Positions 11,601 to 18,920 of a stretch of DNA of 64,000 bases are shown here, in pieces (within the stretch, counting starts at the first letter, position 1; each line of letters begins with the position of its first letter). Made by a program: the position numbers and the translations under genes. The notes beneath the pieces are model-generated. The model searched no databases. It saw only the letters and a program-made list of their open reading frames with translations, and was not told where the DNA came from. This DNA is from Tumebacillus algifaecis (lineage in GTDB: Bacteria; Bacillota; Bacilli; Tumebacillales; Tumebacillaceae), in NCBI RefSeq assembly GCF_002243515.1, contig NZ_CP022657.1:2595001-2659000 (forward strand), read 5' to 3'.

Positions 11601-11855
11601 GTTTGCGGTCAAACCGCCGTCACGGTGCATCACTACGATGGCCGATGACTTTGCTTGATCATCTTGTGAGATCTGCTCCAGCAACTGTTTGGCCTGCTCT
11701 GATTCAGCGTCAGAAGGTACAAACGCCGATTCTGTCTCTGCGACGATCTTCCCAAGATCGGGCATCACAAAAACTGAACCTGCGACCAGCGCCACCCACA
11801 AGAGCACCACAAACCAGCGGGCCTTCGCCAAGCCGCGAATCCATGTTTCGATCAA
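8700..11855 (-). CDS. MMPL/RND-family membrane transporter (YdfJ/YdgH-like)
   Basis: About 1051 residues. One transmembrane helix near the N-terminus is followed by a periplasm-facing domain and a block of membrane helices (about residues 190-390). A long helical region (about 490-790) carries many repeated short GL-Q units of the YhgE/Pip type, and a second membrane block ends the protein (about 870-1040). This duplicated layout is that of MMPL exporters, which move lipids, surfactants or drugs by proton-motive force. The TTG at 11855 is chosen because GGAGGGG lies seven bases upstream; the upstream ATG at 11897 sits inside an operator palindrome. Two TetR-type operators flank its promoter. 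Confidence 0.85.
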   Translation of the reverse strand: MIETWIRGLAKARWFVVLLWVALVAGSVFVMPDLGKIVAETESAFVPSDAESEQAKQLLEQISQDDQAKSSAIVVMHRDGGLTANDRDWLKGKWEELIRDKSALGIENTQTAYEEPSLADKFESKDKTTQMLLVGFPREGQAEVTQTSIDLLRERLSEVPEGAQAYVTGGAAIMKDYMTTSKDGLRKTEFLTIGLVLAILLVVFRSPIAPFVPLLTIGLSFILSRGLVALATEFGMPVSSFTETFLVAVLFGAGTDYCILLIHRFREELSNGLDRVDALVKTMKTVGKTVIFSASTVLIGFFMIGFAKFGLYQSAVGVAIGMAATLIAGLTLTPALMMILGPKMYWPFQIKPGQGHGDSKLWGGMASLVSRKPLLVLLITVIILAPLTLLFQNERSFDEIAEIDPEIGSVKGFRTIENAFSSGEMFPVTVAITSDESMRNAESLAALEKISANASQVPNVKEVRSAARPLGEQLEELVLSKQLNQVNDALGEMRSGVRELKDGLSEASSGLTNGQGDIVKLEDGLGTIASKQTEIAKGTEQIAQGLKQGAQQIQAGLPQLQELGGGLGKLQASSTEMQRGLQQINGGLQQTKDGLNGAVNGLGTLQQTTASMSADLQQLLQNYPQLANDPAFLSLQGKQQGVTQGLSESQKGLAQIDPGMKQFVDGTGEIANGLGQIAAAQGQMQKGVQALPAQMGQLAQGLNQSVSALNLIKDGQTQLADGTKQAGGGVGELKSGLNDLNKGLGEGTNALGQIADGLTQVKDAQTGMVENGAKQIDGWYLPPEMVAENDDLKKAFDSYLSPDGKVAKLEVVLAINPYSNDAINMLDQIRSAIEQGAYGTALKNPQIKFTGTTAQYSELSGISKADFIRTGALILIGIYIVLALLLRSVLAPIYLLVSLAFSYLVTMGIIEWIFVDLLGQPGLSWTVSFFAFMLLVALGVDYSIFLMARFREEYLHSQDVMTSMKRAMTTTGGVIISAAVIMGGTFAALVFSGVASMVQIGATVLLGLILYTTIVMGLIVPATAILFGEANWWPLKRSKKSSVPKEEAVQY

Positions 11856-11880
11856 AGGTTTCTCCCCTCCTTGACAGGAC

Positions 11881-11899
11881 AAATGACACCGTGTCATTT
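11881..11899. promoter_or_regulatory. TetR-type operator, proximal copy
   Basis: A perfect 19-bp palindrome (AAATGACAC, central C, GTGTCATTT) lies just downstream of the -10 box. Its core matches the distal copy, with centres 47 bp apart. Confidence 0.75.
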
Positions 11900-11914
11900 T
11901 TAATCACAAGAGTT

Positions 11915-11944
11915 ACTATACAGCGACAAATGACACGGTGTCAA
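11915..11944 (-). promoter_or_regulatory. Promoter of the MMPL exporter
   Basis: The -35 TTGACA (11939-11944) and -10 TATAGT (11915-11920) are 18 bp apart on the minus strand. The -35 lies inside the upstream operator palindrome. Confidence 0.75.
11931..11943. promoter_or_regulatory. TetR-type operator, distal copy
   Basis: The 13-bp palindrome TGACACGGTGTCA overlaps the -35 hexamer, so bound repressor would block RNA polymerase. Confidence 0.75.
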
Positions 11945-11953
11945 CATGAAAAC

Positions 11954-11984
11954 AAAAAAGACCCAGTTCAATGAACTGAGTCTT
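11954..11984 (-). terminator. Terminator, copy 1, after the outermost 5S fragment
   Basis: A 12-base stem built on ACTCAGTTCA/TGAACTGGGT is followed by six T residues on the minus strand. It recurs almost unchanged at 12110 and 12264. Confidence 0.88.
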
Positions 11985-11989
11985 ACTTT

Positions 11990-12109
11990 GCCTAGCGGCG
12001 TCCTACTCTCCCAGGACCCTGCGATCCAAGTACCATACCTCCGCTCTCGCTTCGGTGGTTCTTCGCTCCACTTCGAACGTGGCACTTTTTCTATTGACCT
12101 TGGACAACG
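11990..12109 (-). pseudogene. 5S rRNA 3'-half fragment, copy 1
   Basis: Positions 11990-12036 match the last 47 bases of the intact 5S gene at 12302 with one change. Upstream (12037-12109) the 5S 5' half is replaced by an unrelated sequence rich in short GGAGCGAAG-like repeats. The 3' strand of helix I has no partner, so this cannot fold as a normal 5S rRNA. Confidence 0.75.
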
Positions 12110-12139
12110 AAAAAGACCCAGTTCAGTGAACTGAGTCTT
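12110..12139 (-). terminator. Terminator, copy 2
   Basis: Same stem as the copy at 11954, with five T residues. It follows the second 5S fragment. Confidence 0.88.
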
Positions 12140-12144
12140 ACTTT

Positions 12145-12263
12145 GCCTAGCGGCGTCCTACTCTCCCAGGACCCTGCGGTCCAAGTACCATACCTCCGCT
12201 TTCGCTCCGGTGGTTCTTCGCTCCGCTTCGAACGCGGCACTTTTTCTATTGACCTTGAACAAC
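12145..12263 (-). pseudogene. 5S rRNA 3'-half fragment, copy 2
   Basis: Positions 12145-12191 match the 3' end of the intact 5S gene. The remainder is the same replaced 5' sequence as in copy 1, with scattered substitutions. With its terminator it forms a tandem repeat unit of about 155 bp. Confidence 0.75.
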
Positions 12264-12294
12264 AAAAAAGACCCAGTTCATTGAACTGAGTCCT
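12264..12294 (-). terminator. Terminator of the tRNA-5S operon, copy 3
   Basis: Third copy of the same hairpin, directly after the intact 5S gene, with six T residues. Confidence 0.88.
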
Positions 12295-12301
12295 TCTCTT
12301 T

Positions 12302-12419
12302 GCCTAGCGGCGTCCTACTCTCCCAGGACCCTGCGGTCCAAGTACCATCGGCTCTGAGGAGCTTAACTTCTGTGTTCGGGATGGGAACAGGTGTGACCTC
12401 CACGACATTACCACTAGAC
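12302..12419 (-). rRNA. rrf: 5S ribosomal RNA
   Basis: 118 nt with the conserved CCCGAACACAGAAGTTAAGC loop region and the 3' GAGAGTAGGACGCCGC segment. The 5' GTCTAGTGG pairs with the 3' CCGCTAGGC to form helix I. No 16S or 23S gene lies upstream; a 13-gene tRNA array precedes it instead, ending 8 bp away. Confidence 0.93.
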
Positions 12420-12427
12420 GTACAAAA

Positions 12428-12504
12428 TGGTGGGCCCAAGAAGATTCGAACTTCCGACCTCACGATTATCAGTCGTGCGCTCTAGCCAACTGAGCTATGG
12501 GCCC
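12428..12504 (-). tRNA. tRNA-Ile (anticodon GAT)
   Basis: 77 nt including encoded CCA. The anticodon loop reads CTGATAA, and the acceptor stem GGGCCCA pairs perfectly. Last tRNA before the 5S gene. Confidence 0.95.
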
Positions 12505-12508
12505 ATTG

Positions 12509-12582
12509 TGGAGCGGATGATGGGAATCGAACCCACGCTGTCGGCTTGGGAAGCCGAAGTTCTACCATTGAACTACATCCGC
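12509..12582 (-). tRNA. tRNA-Gly (anticodon CCC)
   Basis: 74 nt with encoded CCA. The five-pair anticodon stem TCGGC/GCCGA encloses TTCCCAA, giving anticodon CCC, a less common glycine isoacceptor in Firmicutes than GCC or TCC. Confidence 0.9.
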
Positions 12583-12585
12583 AAA

Positions 12586-12676
12586 TGGAGGAGAGCAAGG
12601 GATTCGAACCCTCGATACTGTTTCCAGTATACTCCCTTAGCAGGGGAGCGCCTTCGACCGACTCGGCCAACTCTCC
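12586..12676 (-). tRNA. tRNA-Ser (anticodon GCT)
   Basis: 91 nt, class II, with a long variable arm. The anticodon loop is CTGCTAA, and CCA is encoded. Confidence 0.95.
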
Positions 12677-12695
12677 GTGAAACATCATATGAAAA

Positions 12696-12772
12696 TGGCG
12701 GAGCTGACGGGATTCGAACCCGCGGTCTCCCGCGTGACAGGCGGGCATGTTAGGCCACTACACCACAGCTCC
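12696..12772 (-). tRNA. tRNA-Asp (anticodon GTC)
   Basis: 77 nt with encoded CCA; anticodon loop CTGTCAC; acceptor GGAGCTG pairs with CAGCTCC. Confidence 0.95.
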
Positions 12773-12775
12773 ATG

Positions 12776-12851
12776 TGGTTGCGGGGACAGGACTTGAACC
12801 TGCGACCTTCGGGTTATGAGCCCGACGAGCTGCCAACTGCTCCACCCCGCG
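12776..12851 (-). tRNA. Initiator tRNA-fMet (anticodon CAT)
   Basis: 76 nt. The anticodon stem ends in the three consecutive G-C pairs (GGG/CCC) typical of initiators, and the 5' C1 is unpaired with A72. Confidence 0.93.
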
Positions 12852-12924
12852 ATGATATGATGTTAGAGTACCTATGCGTAACAGAATACCGCTACAATCA
12901 ATCGGATTTACTCTATTGTAAAGA

Positions 12925-13000
12925 TGGTGGAGGTTGACGGGATCGAACCGCCGACCCTCTGCTTGTAAGGCAGATGCTCTCCCAGCTGAGCTAAACCTCC
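12925..13000 (-). tRNA. tRNA-Val (anticodon TAC)
   Basis: 76 nt with encoded CCA; anticodon loop CTTACAA; acceptor GGAGGTT. A 73-bp gap separates it from the fMet gene. Confidence 0.95.
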
Positions 13001-13003
13001 AAA

Positions 13004-13080
13004 TGGTGACTCGTACGGGATTCGAACCCGTGAATGCCGCCTTGAAAGGGCGGTGAGTTAAGCCGCTTCTCCAACGAGCC
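13004..13080 (-). tRNA. tRNA-Glu (anticodon TTC)
   Basis: 77 nt with encoded CCA; anticodon loop CTTTCAA between CCGCC and GGCGG. LanB-type enzymes such as the one at 54814 use glutamyl-tRNA as co-substrate. Confidence 0.95.
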
Positions 13081-13084
13081 TTAC

Positions 13085-13160
13085 TGGCTCCCCGAACAGG
13101 ACTCGAACCTGTGACCATCCGATTAACAGTCGGGCGCTCTACCAACTGAGCTATCGAGGA
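13085..13160 (-). tRNA. tRNA-Asn (anticodon GTT)
   Basis: 76 nt with encoded CCA; anticodon loop CTGTTAA; acceptor TCCTCGA pairs with TCGGGGA using one wobble. Confidence 0.94.
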
Positions 13161-13164
13161 ACAA

Positions 13165-13240
13165 TGGTGGAGATAAGCGGATTCGAACCGCTGACCCCCT
13201 GCTTGCAAGGCAGGTGCTCTACCAACTGAGCTATACCCCC
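13165..13240 (-). tRNA. tRNA-Ala (anticodon TGC)
   Basis: 76 nt with encoded CCA; anticodon loop CTTGCAA. Confidence 0.94.
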
Positions 13241-13246
13241 ACAAAA

Positions 13247-13323
13247 TGGCGTGCCTTGAGGGATTCGAACCCCCGGCCTTTTGATTCGTAGTCAAACGCT
13301 CTATCCAGCTGAGCTAAAGGCAC
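13247..13323 (-). tRNA. tRNA-Arg (anticodon ACG)
   Basis: 77 nt with encoded CCA. The anticodon loop CTACGAA has an A at position 34, the substrate for TadA editing to inosine. Confidence 0.95.
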
Positions 13324-13341
13324 ATGTGAATCGAATAAAAG

Positions 13342-13424
13342 TGGTGCGGATGAAGGGACTCGAACCCCCACGGTCGCCCGCTGGTACCTAAAACCAGTGC
13401 GTCTGCCAATTCCGCCACATCCGC
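13342..13424 (-). tRNA. tRNA-Leu (anticodon TAG)
   Basis: 83 nt, class II; stem CTGGT/ACCAG encloses TTTAGGT; CCA encoded. Confidence 0.94.
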
Positions 13425-13434
13425 ATACATAAAG

Positions 13435-13509
13435 TGGCTGGGGAGGAAGGGATCGAACCTTCGCATGACGGAGTCAAAGTCCGTTGCCTTACCGCTTGGC
13501 GACTCCCCA
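13435..13509 (-). tRNA. tRNA-Gln (anticodon TTG)
   Basis: 75 nt with encoded CCA; anticodon loop CTTTGAC. Confidence 0.95.
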
Positions 13510-13571
13510 CCGGCTGAGTTTATAATTTACCACATATCGCAATGCGAATCAAGTGGTAGTTGTTGTAAGAG

Positions 13572-13647
13572 TGGCAGGGGCAGTAGGACTTGAACCCACG
13601 ACATCCGGTTTTGGAGACCGACGTTCTACCAACTGAACTATACCCCT
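13572..13647 (-). tRNA. tRNA-Trp (anticodon CCA)
   Basis: 76 nt with encoded CCA; anticodon loop CTCCAAA. First gene of the tRNA operon, immediately after its promoter. Confidence 0.95.
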
Positions 13648-13661
13648 GTATCGTGAGAACC

Positions 13662-13690
13662 ATTCTATCACAGCCTGCATCTTCGGTCAA
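13662..13690 (-). promoter_or_regulatory. Promoter of the tRNA-5S operon
   Basis: The -35 TTGACC (13685-13690) and -10 TAGAAT (13662-13667) are 17 bp apart, with an extended-10 TG ahead of the -10. The -10 ends 15 bp before tRNA-Trp, and no other promoter of this quality interrupts the array. Confidence 0.85.
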
Positions 13691-13897
13691 GCATTAATTT
13701 GTTGCCCGCCTGACGAGATATAATGTACCATGATTAGATTCCCCTTTTCAACAGCCGTGATCGAACAAAATGGCAGATTATCGTCAATTGACAACATCTA
13801 GGCTCATTTCTCTTCTCCAGAAACCATAAATCGTCCGGCACCTTCAAAGTCGCATGTTGCATAGCTTGGTAACAGCGAAGGAAGGTGAAACTGGCTC

Positions 13898-14452
13898 ATG
13901 ATGAACAATAACAACGGCAATCCGCTTGATCAGATGCGCGGACTTGGCAACATGAACGAAGGGTTACGCCGCATGTTCGGCCCACAGTTTTTGCAAAACG
14001 TCATGAAGCAGCTTCCGATGGCTGAGCTCAACAAATTACAAGCAATGCCCGATTGGCAAGGTCTGTTCGGCGGTCAAGGTTTGCATGGCACCGATGTGAT
14101 GCATGACAGCCAGTTCCCGCGCATCGACATCTATCAGACCCGTCAGGAAGTTGTCGCGATCATCGAAGTACCCGGCTTAGAATCGGCCAACGACGTCAAA
14201 GTGGATGTGCAACCGGAGGAGCTGACCGTCTCGGGGTCGCTAGCCGGCCGTTTCCTCAACTTTGCCAAGGATCGCTTTCACTTGGATGAGCGGTTTCGCG
14301 GCTCCTTTGAGCGCAGCGTCACACTTCCCCACCGCGTTCGCCAGCAACAGGCACGTGCGCAGTACAAAAACGGCCTGCTCGAAGTGCGAATGATCAAAGA
14401 TACTCGCAAAGGTCCGAAAAGACGCGGCCATAGCGTGCCGATCACTTTTTAA
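13898..14452 (+). CDS. Hsp20/alpha-crystallin family small heat-shock protein
   Basis: 184 residues. An N-terminal, Gly/Asn/Gln/Met-rich arm (1-70) precedes an alpha-crystallin domain (about 73-168). The domain opens with FPRIDIYQTRQEVV, continues through IEVPGL, and closes with YKNGLLEVRM, the A-x-x-x-x-GL-L signature of the family. A basic tail ends in VPITF, consistent with the I-x-I/V motif that docks sHSP dimers. It would hold unfolding proteins in ATP-independent fashion. It is the only plus-strand gene in this part of the window and stands alone. The start follows AAGGAAGGTG. Confidence 0.88.
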   Translation: MMNNNNGNPLDQMRGLGNMNEGLRRMFGPQFLQNVMKQLPMAELNKLQAMPDWQGLFGGQGLHGTDVMHDSQFPRIDIYQTRQEVVAIIEVPGLESANDVKVDVQPEELTVSGSLAGRFLNFAKDRFHLDERFRGSFERSVTLPHRVRQQQARAQYKNGLLEVRMIKDTRKGPKRRGHSVPITF

Positions 14453-14469
14453 TCACAAGCAATCGGCAC

Positions 14470-14501
14470 AAAAAGACCGCAGTCGCTCCGCTGCGGTCTT
14501 T
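14470..14501. terminator. Bidirectional terminator between hsp20 and the small gene at 14511
   Basis: An eight-pair GACCGCAG/CTGCGGTC stem has T residues on both strands: five on the minus side and three on the plus side. Confidence 0.8.
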
Positions 14502-14510
14502 CCTATCCCT

Positions 14511-14720
14511 CTACGTCCAGAGGTCCTCGCCGTCATACAGGTCAGCTTCGGACGGTTCTTCTACATTGATTTCCCCCGTTTGAAACGCCTCGTGGTACCA
14601 ATAGGCGAGCGAATCGACCGCGTCCGACACGGGGAGCTTGGCCGTCTTGACATCGTTTAGGATCTCGAAGATATGCTCGACGGTCATCCCTTGCGGCAGT
14701 TGATCTTGTTCGTTGTACAC
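14511..14720 (-). CDS. Small acidic protein of unknown function
   Basis: 69 residues, start GTG with GAGGTG upstream. I do not recognise a family. The protein is acidic and mostly helical by composition, with an end rich in Glu and Asp (EEPSEADLYDGEDLW) and no signal peptide or membrane segment. It lies downstream of hfq on the same strand but past the hfq terminator, and it is closed by its own terminator at 14470. Good codon structure and a ribosome binding site support it being real. Confidence 0.6.
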   Translation of the reverse strand: MYNEQDQLPQGMTVEHIFEILNDVKTAKLPVSDAVDSLAYWYHEAFQTGEINVEEPSEADLYDGEDLWT

Positions 14721-14762
14721 AGCTCTATCACCTCACCCCTCCAGTCTGCCCCACTCGCGCAG

Positions 14763-14798
14763 AAAATAAAAAAAGAAGTGTTCCAATGGAACACTTCC
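14763..14798 (-). terminator. Terminator of the miaB-hfq gene block
   Basis: A ten-pair GAAGTGTTCC/GGAACACTTC stem is followed by a long T-rich run on the minus strand, 20 bp past hfq. Confidence 0.88.
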
Positions 14799-14820
14799 CA
14801 AGCGTTATCTATCTCAACGC

Positions 14821-15066
14821 TTATTCGGCAGCGTGAAAACTTACATTCTTCATCGGGGTAAACGTAGAGATTGCGTGCTTATAGACCATTTGCTGCTTGC
14901 CTTCTGACTCGACGATGATCGTGAAGTTGTCAAATGCTTTGACAACACCTCGAATTTGGAAACCGTTCACGAGGTAAATGATCACCGGAATGTTGTCCTT
15001 GCGGATTTGATTCAGAAAGTGATCTTGGATATTGATTTGTTGTTTGTTCAAAGTATTTACCCCCAT
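14821..15066 (-). CDS. hfq: RNA chaperone Hfq
   Basis: 81 residues. The Sm1 motif includes [11 protein letters not shown] and the VNGFQIRG stretch. The Sm2 motif is YKHAISTF, whose K-H pair lines the proximal U-binding face. Hfq forms a hexameric ring that binds small RNAs and A-rich messages. It follows miaA by 30 bp on the same strand, the conserved miaA-hfq arrangement of many bacteria. Confidence 0.96.
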   Translation of the reverse strand: MGVNTLNKQQINIQDHFLNQIRKDNIPVIIYLVNGFQIRGVVKAFDNFTIIVESEGKQQMVYKHAISTFTPMKNVSFHAAE

Positions 15067-15096
15067 CTCTTTTTATATAAGGTATTCGAACCCCTT

Positions 15097-16059
15097 CTAC
15101 GAAATTCCTTCTAGCATGTTGCTGATTTTTCGTAAACATTCTGATTCGTTGAGGTGAGCTCCATCTTCGTTCAGATGGCCTCCATCGAACCAATGAATCC
15201 GTTCTTCACGCCGCCACCAAGACAGTTGCCGCTTGGCGTAGCGCCGCGATCCCTGTTTCACGCTTTCGACCGCTTCTTCGAACGTAGCACGCCCGTCGAG
15301 GAAATCGACGATCTCCTTGTAACCGATCGCCTGCATGCTTTGCAGGTCACGATGGTAACCTGCTGCTAATAAAGCTTTCACCTCTTCGACCAGCCCCTGC
15401 TCGATCATGATGTCCACTCGCCGATTGATGCGCTGATAGAGCTCCTGCCGATCTGCAAGGTTCAAACCGACCAGCACCGGGTCATAAGGCCCTTCCGTTG
15501 CCTGATTGGTGAACGATTGGGACAAAGGCACACCGGTCGCATGATGCACTTCCAGAGCTCGGATCACACGCTTTACATCATTTGGATGCAGACGTTCTGC
15601 AGTGATCGGATCGACCTCCTGCAGCCGTTTATGTAATGGATCGCCGCCTTGCTCCTCAGCTTGTTGCCAGAGCTGTTGACGAAACTCGGGGTCTTCTTTA
15701 GCTTCCGTAAAATCCATCGGATCGATCAGCGCTTTGACATACAGCATCGTACCGCCAACGATGATTGGCAGTTTGCCGCGCGCCTGAGTCTCTCGAATCA
15801 TTCGATCTGCATACGCCTTAAACTCCACGACCGTATACGGCTGGTCTGGGTAGACGAGGTCGAGCCCAAAGTGCGGAACTCCTTCCATCTCCTCTGGCCG
15901 GATCTTTGCCGTGCCGATGTCCATGCCTTTGTAAATCTGCATCGAGTCGGCCGAGAGAATCTCGCCGTTCAAGGCTTTTGCACAGGCGAGGCTCAGCGCC
16001 GTTTTGCCAACGGCGGTGGGACCTACGATGATCAGAATTCTCGGTTTGTCTCCCATCAT
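15097..16059 (-). CDS. miaA: tRNA dimethylallyltransferase MiaA
   Basis: 320 residues. The P-loop GPTAVGKT lies near residue 12, and the DSMQIYKGMDIGTAK motif binds the tRNA and substrate. The enzyme adds dimethylallyl to A37 of tRNAs reading U-starting codons. MiaB, encoded upstream in the same block, methylthiolates the product to ms2i6A. It overlaps the preceding methyltransferase gene by 4 bp (ATGA). Confidence 0.96.
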   Translation of the reverse strand: MMGDKPRILIIVGPTAVGKTALSLACAKALNGEILSADSMQIYKGMDIGTAKIRPEEMEGVPHFGLDLVYPDQPYTVVEFKAYADRMIRETQARGKLPIIVGGTMLYVKALIDPMDFTEAKEDPEFRQQLWQQAEEQGGDPLHKRLQEVDPITAERLHPNDVKRVIRALEVHHATGVPLSQSFTNQATEGPYDPVLVGLNLADRQELYQRINRRVDIMIEQGLVEEVKALLAAGYHRDLQSMQAIGYKEIVDFLDGRATFEEAVESVKQGSRRYAKRQLSWWRREERIHWFDGGHLNEDGAHLNESECLRKISNMLEGIS

Positions 16060-16850
16060 ATGCGGTTCTCCTCCAGATCAATCACCCCATAATTTGTCGA
16101 GCCGGAAGATTTGCGTAAACGTTGGAACCCGAGGCGCGCAAATTCGGTGGAATACCAGCGCTCTTTCATCACGATGCGCCGTCTCGCCACACGCTTCGCC
16201 TCGCCGATCGCTTCCAGCAGGATCGGGCGATCATCGCCTAAGACGCGCATCGGTTCCATCGACTGCGACTTTAAAACGGTGTGGCGAAACATCGGGTCGA
16301 AATACACGATGTCCACCGAATTGTCCGGAAGCGTGCGCATATAGTCGAGATGGTCGGCTGCGACCACTTCGACGCGCCGCATCGCAACATTTACCGCTTG
16401 GACATCGACGGTGAATTCCTGCAGGCCACGCTGGACGATATAGGCGATAACCGGCGATGCTTCCACGCCGATCACCCTCCCTGTCTCGCCTACGACATGT
16501 GCAAAGACGATCGAGTCCGAGCCAAGGCCCAGCGTGCAGTCGAGAATCACATCGCCAGCCCGAGCTTCAGTATATTCGATCACGATATCATTCTCGCCAG
16601 ATTTAAGCCGCTTAATTCTCGTATTGGCCATGCTGGGGTGAAAAAAGAATTCATTTTCTCCGATGTGCAACTTGACCCGTTCGGAGACGACGAGCAACGG
16701 ATCACCGTACGTCTCCTGCATTTTGGCTAGAGAGTGCCTGTTGCGCTGGACGTACGTACCGCCGATCGCTTTGGCATACTCGTGCGCTTGTTTTACGTAT
16801 TCATCGCGGACTTTCAGTCCGGTGGTTACGGTAATTGGACTGTGTTTCAA
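16056..16850 (-). CDS. Class I SAM-dependent methyltransferase, RsmJ-like
   Basis: 264 residues. The SAM-binding motif is LDCTLGLGSDS (near residue 102), followed by VIGVEASP and a DPMF catalytic tetrad (near 187). This set matches the RsmJ/UPF0341 group, which in E. coli methylates G1516 of 16S rRNA. The N-terminal 60 residues differ from RsmJ, so the substrate is not certain. The TTG start immediately follows the mutL stop, and the end overlaps miaA, so all three are likely cotranscribed. Confidence 0.75.
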   Translation of the reverse strand: MKHSPITVTTGLKVRDEYVKQAHEYAKAIGGTYVQRNRHSLAKMQETYGDPLLVVSERVKLHIGENEFFFHPSMANTRIKRLKSGENDIVIEYTEARAGDVILDCTLGLGSDSIVFAHVVGETGRVIGVEASPVIAYIVQRGLQEFTVDVQAVNVAMRRVEVVAADHLDYMRTLPDNSVDIVYFDPMFRHTVLKSQSMEPMRVLGDDRPILLEAIGEAKRVARRRIVMKERWYSTEFARLGFQRLRKSSGSTNYGVIDLEENRI

Positions 16851-18920
16851 CTACATCACCCTTTTGAATTGCTTTTCCAGATCATAGTTCGACATGTGGA
16901 TGATGATCGGGCGTCCGTGCGGGCAGGTAAACGGGTTTTTCAACTCCCGCAACTGATCGCACAAAGCGATCATCTCAGGCATCGATAGCCACTGGTTCGC
17001 TTTGATCGCCGCTTTGCACGCTTTGGTGATCACTTTGTCTTCGATCAGTTGCAGTGGGCTTTTCGCACTGCCTTCCTGAAGCAGTTCATCGATCAGCTCC
17101 TGTAGGAGCCCCTGTGTGTTCAGCCCTTCCCAGATGTCGGGTACCGAACGGATCAGAAAGCTCCTGCCACCGAAGCTTTCCACCTCGATCTGGCATTCGG
17201 TCAGCGCCGGAATCTGTTCCTCCAACTGCGCCGCTTCGGCCGCTGTCAGTTCTAACGTGAGCGGAACCAGCAACGGCAACGGATTGATCTGACGAGCCGA
17301 CAGCTTGCTCGAAAATTTCTCAAACAAAACTTTTTCATGCGCCGCATGTTGGTCGATTAGATACAGCCCCGTATCATCCTGTGCCACGATGTACATGCCC
17401 AACACCTGTGCGACCGGCTGAAACTGCGGGACGTTGGCACCCTCATGCCGTTCTGGTTCACCAACTGAGGTTGTCTCTTGTTGAGGAACCACTTCTTGGC
17501 GCGACACACTTGCCTGCTCGCTTGGTCGCCCATCAACAGACCGCGCCTGTCCATCCGACTGACCAGTCACCACTTCAGCTGCCCGGTCAGTTTTGTTCGA
17601 ATGTGCAACACCGTCCGTCCGTTCTTCAGTCGGTCGGCGGTAGGCCCCCAATGCGGCATCGACCTGCTGACGAGTCAAAGTTGCATCGCGTTCTCGGCTG
17701 CGATCCTTGGCGCCATAAGAAGCGATCGGCGTTTCGCGCACGAGAGCGCCACCCTGTGGAAGCGATTCGCGATATTTCGGCCCGTTGGTGCCAGGCATGT
17801 ATCGGGCCGGGCCGGGTGGAGTTGGTTCCGGCTGTCGAGCTGGGGAGATCACACGCAGATCCATCGTCTCTTGCGACGATTTTTCCTTCGGCTGCACATC
17901 GATCGATTTTGCTGTCGCCTTCGGAATAAAGGTCTGACCTTTTAAGGCATGTTCCACCGCCTGCTGTACGGCGGTCATCACGTCTTTTTCTTCCGAAAAG
18001 CGCACTTCCAACTTGTTGGGATGGACGTTCACATCGACCAAACCAGGATCGAGCGACAGCGACAACACCACGACAGGATAGCGATTGATCGGCAACAGCG
18101 TGTGGTAGGCCGACTGCACGGCATTCATCAATTGATAGCTTCTGACAAAGCGACCATTGATAAAAAAGGAACAATGGTTGCGATTGGCTCGGTTTAGTTC
18201 AGGGTATCCCACAACGCCTTCAATCTTGTAATCATAGGTTTCCCACTCGACAGGCACCATCTGCCGGGCCTGATCGCTGCCATAGATGGCGGCCACCGCA
18301 TGCAGCAACTTCCCGTCACCTGGCGACTGAATCACCTGCCGTCCGTTGTGATACAGCCGAAACGAAATGTGCGGATGGGCCATCGCCATCCGATTGACAT
18401 AGTCCAAAATGTGCCCGAGCTCCGTCTGAATCGACTTGAGGTACTTCAAGCGCGCGGGCGTGTTGAAAAACAGATCTCGAACGGCGATTTCCGTGCCCTT
18501 TTTGGCGGCGCATACATCATGAGCCACCAGTTTGCCCCCGTCGATCACCACCCGAGTGCCTTCGTTCGCCGCAAGCGTTCGCGTCTTCGCCTCCACCTTG
18601 GCCACCGAGGCGATCGACGGCAACGCCTCGCCGCGAAAGCCGAGCGTGCGGATGCGGAACAGGTCCTTATCCGTCTTGATCTTACTCGTCGCATGGCGTT
18701 CGAACGCTTTTAATGCGTCCTCGCGCTCCATGCCGACCCCGTTGTCCGAAACTTTGATCAGATCGAGGCCGCCTTGCTCAATTTCGACGATGATCTGCGT
18801 ACTTTCCGCATCGATCGCATTTTCGAGCAGCTCTTTGATGACCGACGCCGGGCGTTCGACCACTTCTCCGGCGGCGATCTTGTTGGCGAGCAGGTCGCTC
18901 AGAACCTGAATGTTTCCCAT
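16851..18920 (-). CDS. mutL: DNA mismatch repair protein MutL
   Basis: 689 residues. The N-terminal GHKL ATPase shows NAIDAEST, DNGVGM and the GFRGEAL motif. A variable, proline- and charge-rich linker spans about 340-490. The C-terminal domain keeps the endonuclease motif DQHAAHEKVLFE and the zinc-linked ACKAAIK and CPHGRP motifs, so this is a nicking MutL, as expected where MutH is absent. It follows mutS without a gap. Confidence 0.96.
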   Translation of the reverse strand: MGNIQVLSDLLANKIAAGEVVERPASVIKELLENAIDAESTQIIVEIEQGGLDLIKVSDNGVGMEREDALKAFERHATSKIKTDKDLFRIRTLGFRGEALPSIASVAKVEAKTRTLAANEGTRVVIDGGKLVAHDVCAAKKGTEIAVRDLFFNTPARLKYLKSIQTELGHILDYVNRMAMAHPHISFRLYHNGRQVIQSPGDGKLLHAVAAIYGSDQARQMVPVEWETYDYKIEGVVGYPELNRANRNHCSFFINGRFVRSYQLMNAVQSAYHTLLPINRYPVVVLSLSLDPGLVDVNVHPNKLEVRFSEEKDVMTAVQQAVEHALKGQTFIPKATAKSIDVQPKEKSSQETMDLRVISPARQPEPTPPGPARYMPGTNGPKYRESLPQGGALVRETPIASYGAKDRSRERDATLTRQQVDAALGAYRRPTEERTDGVAHSNKTDRAAEVVTGQSDGQARSVDGRPSEQASVSRQEVVPQQETTSVGEPERHEGANVPQFQPVAQVLGMYIVAQDDTGLYLIDQHAAHEKVLFEKFSSKLSARQINPLPLLVPLTLELTAAEAAQLEEQIPALTECQIEVESFGGRSFLIRSVPDIWEGLNTQGLLQELIDELLQEGSAKSPLQLIEDKVITKACKAAIKANQWLSMPEMIALCDQLRELKNPFTCPHGRPIIIHMSNYDLEKQFKRVM

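Noticed and set aside
11990..12263. The 5S fragments as complete 5S rRNA genes
   Set aside because: The 5' half, including the helix I partner strand, is replaced by unrelated sequence.
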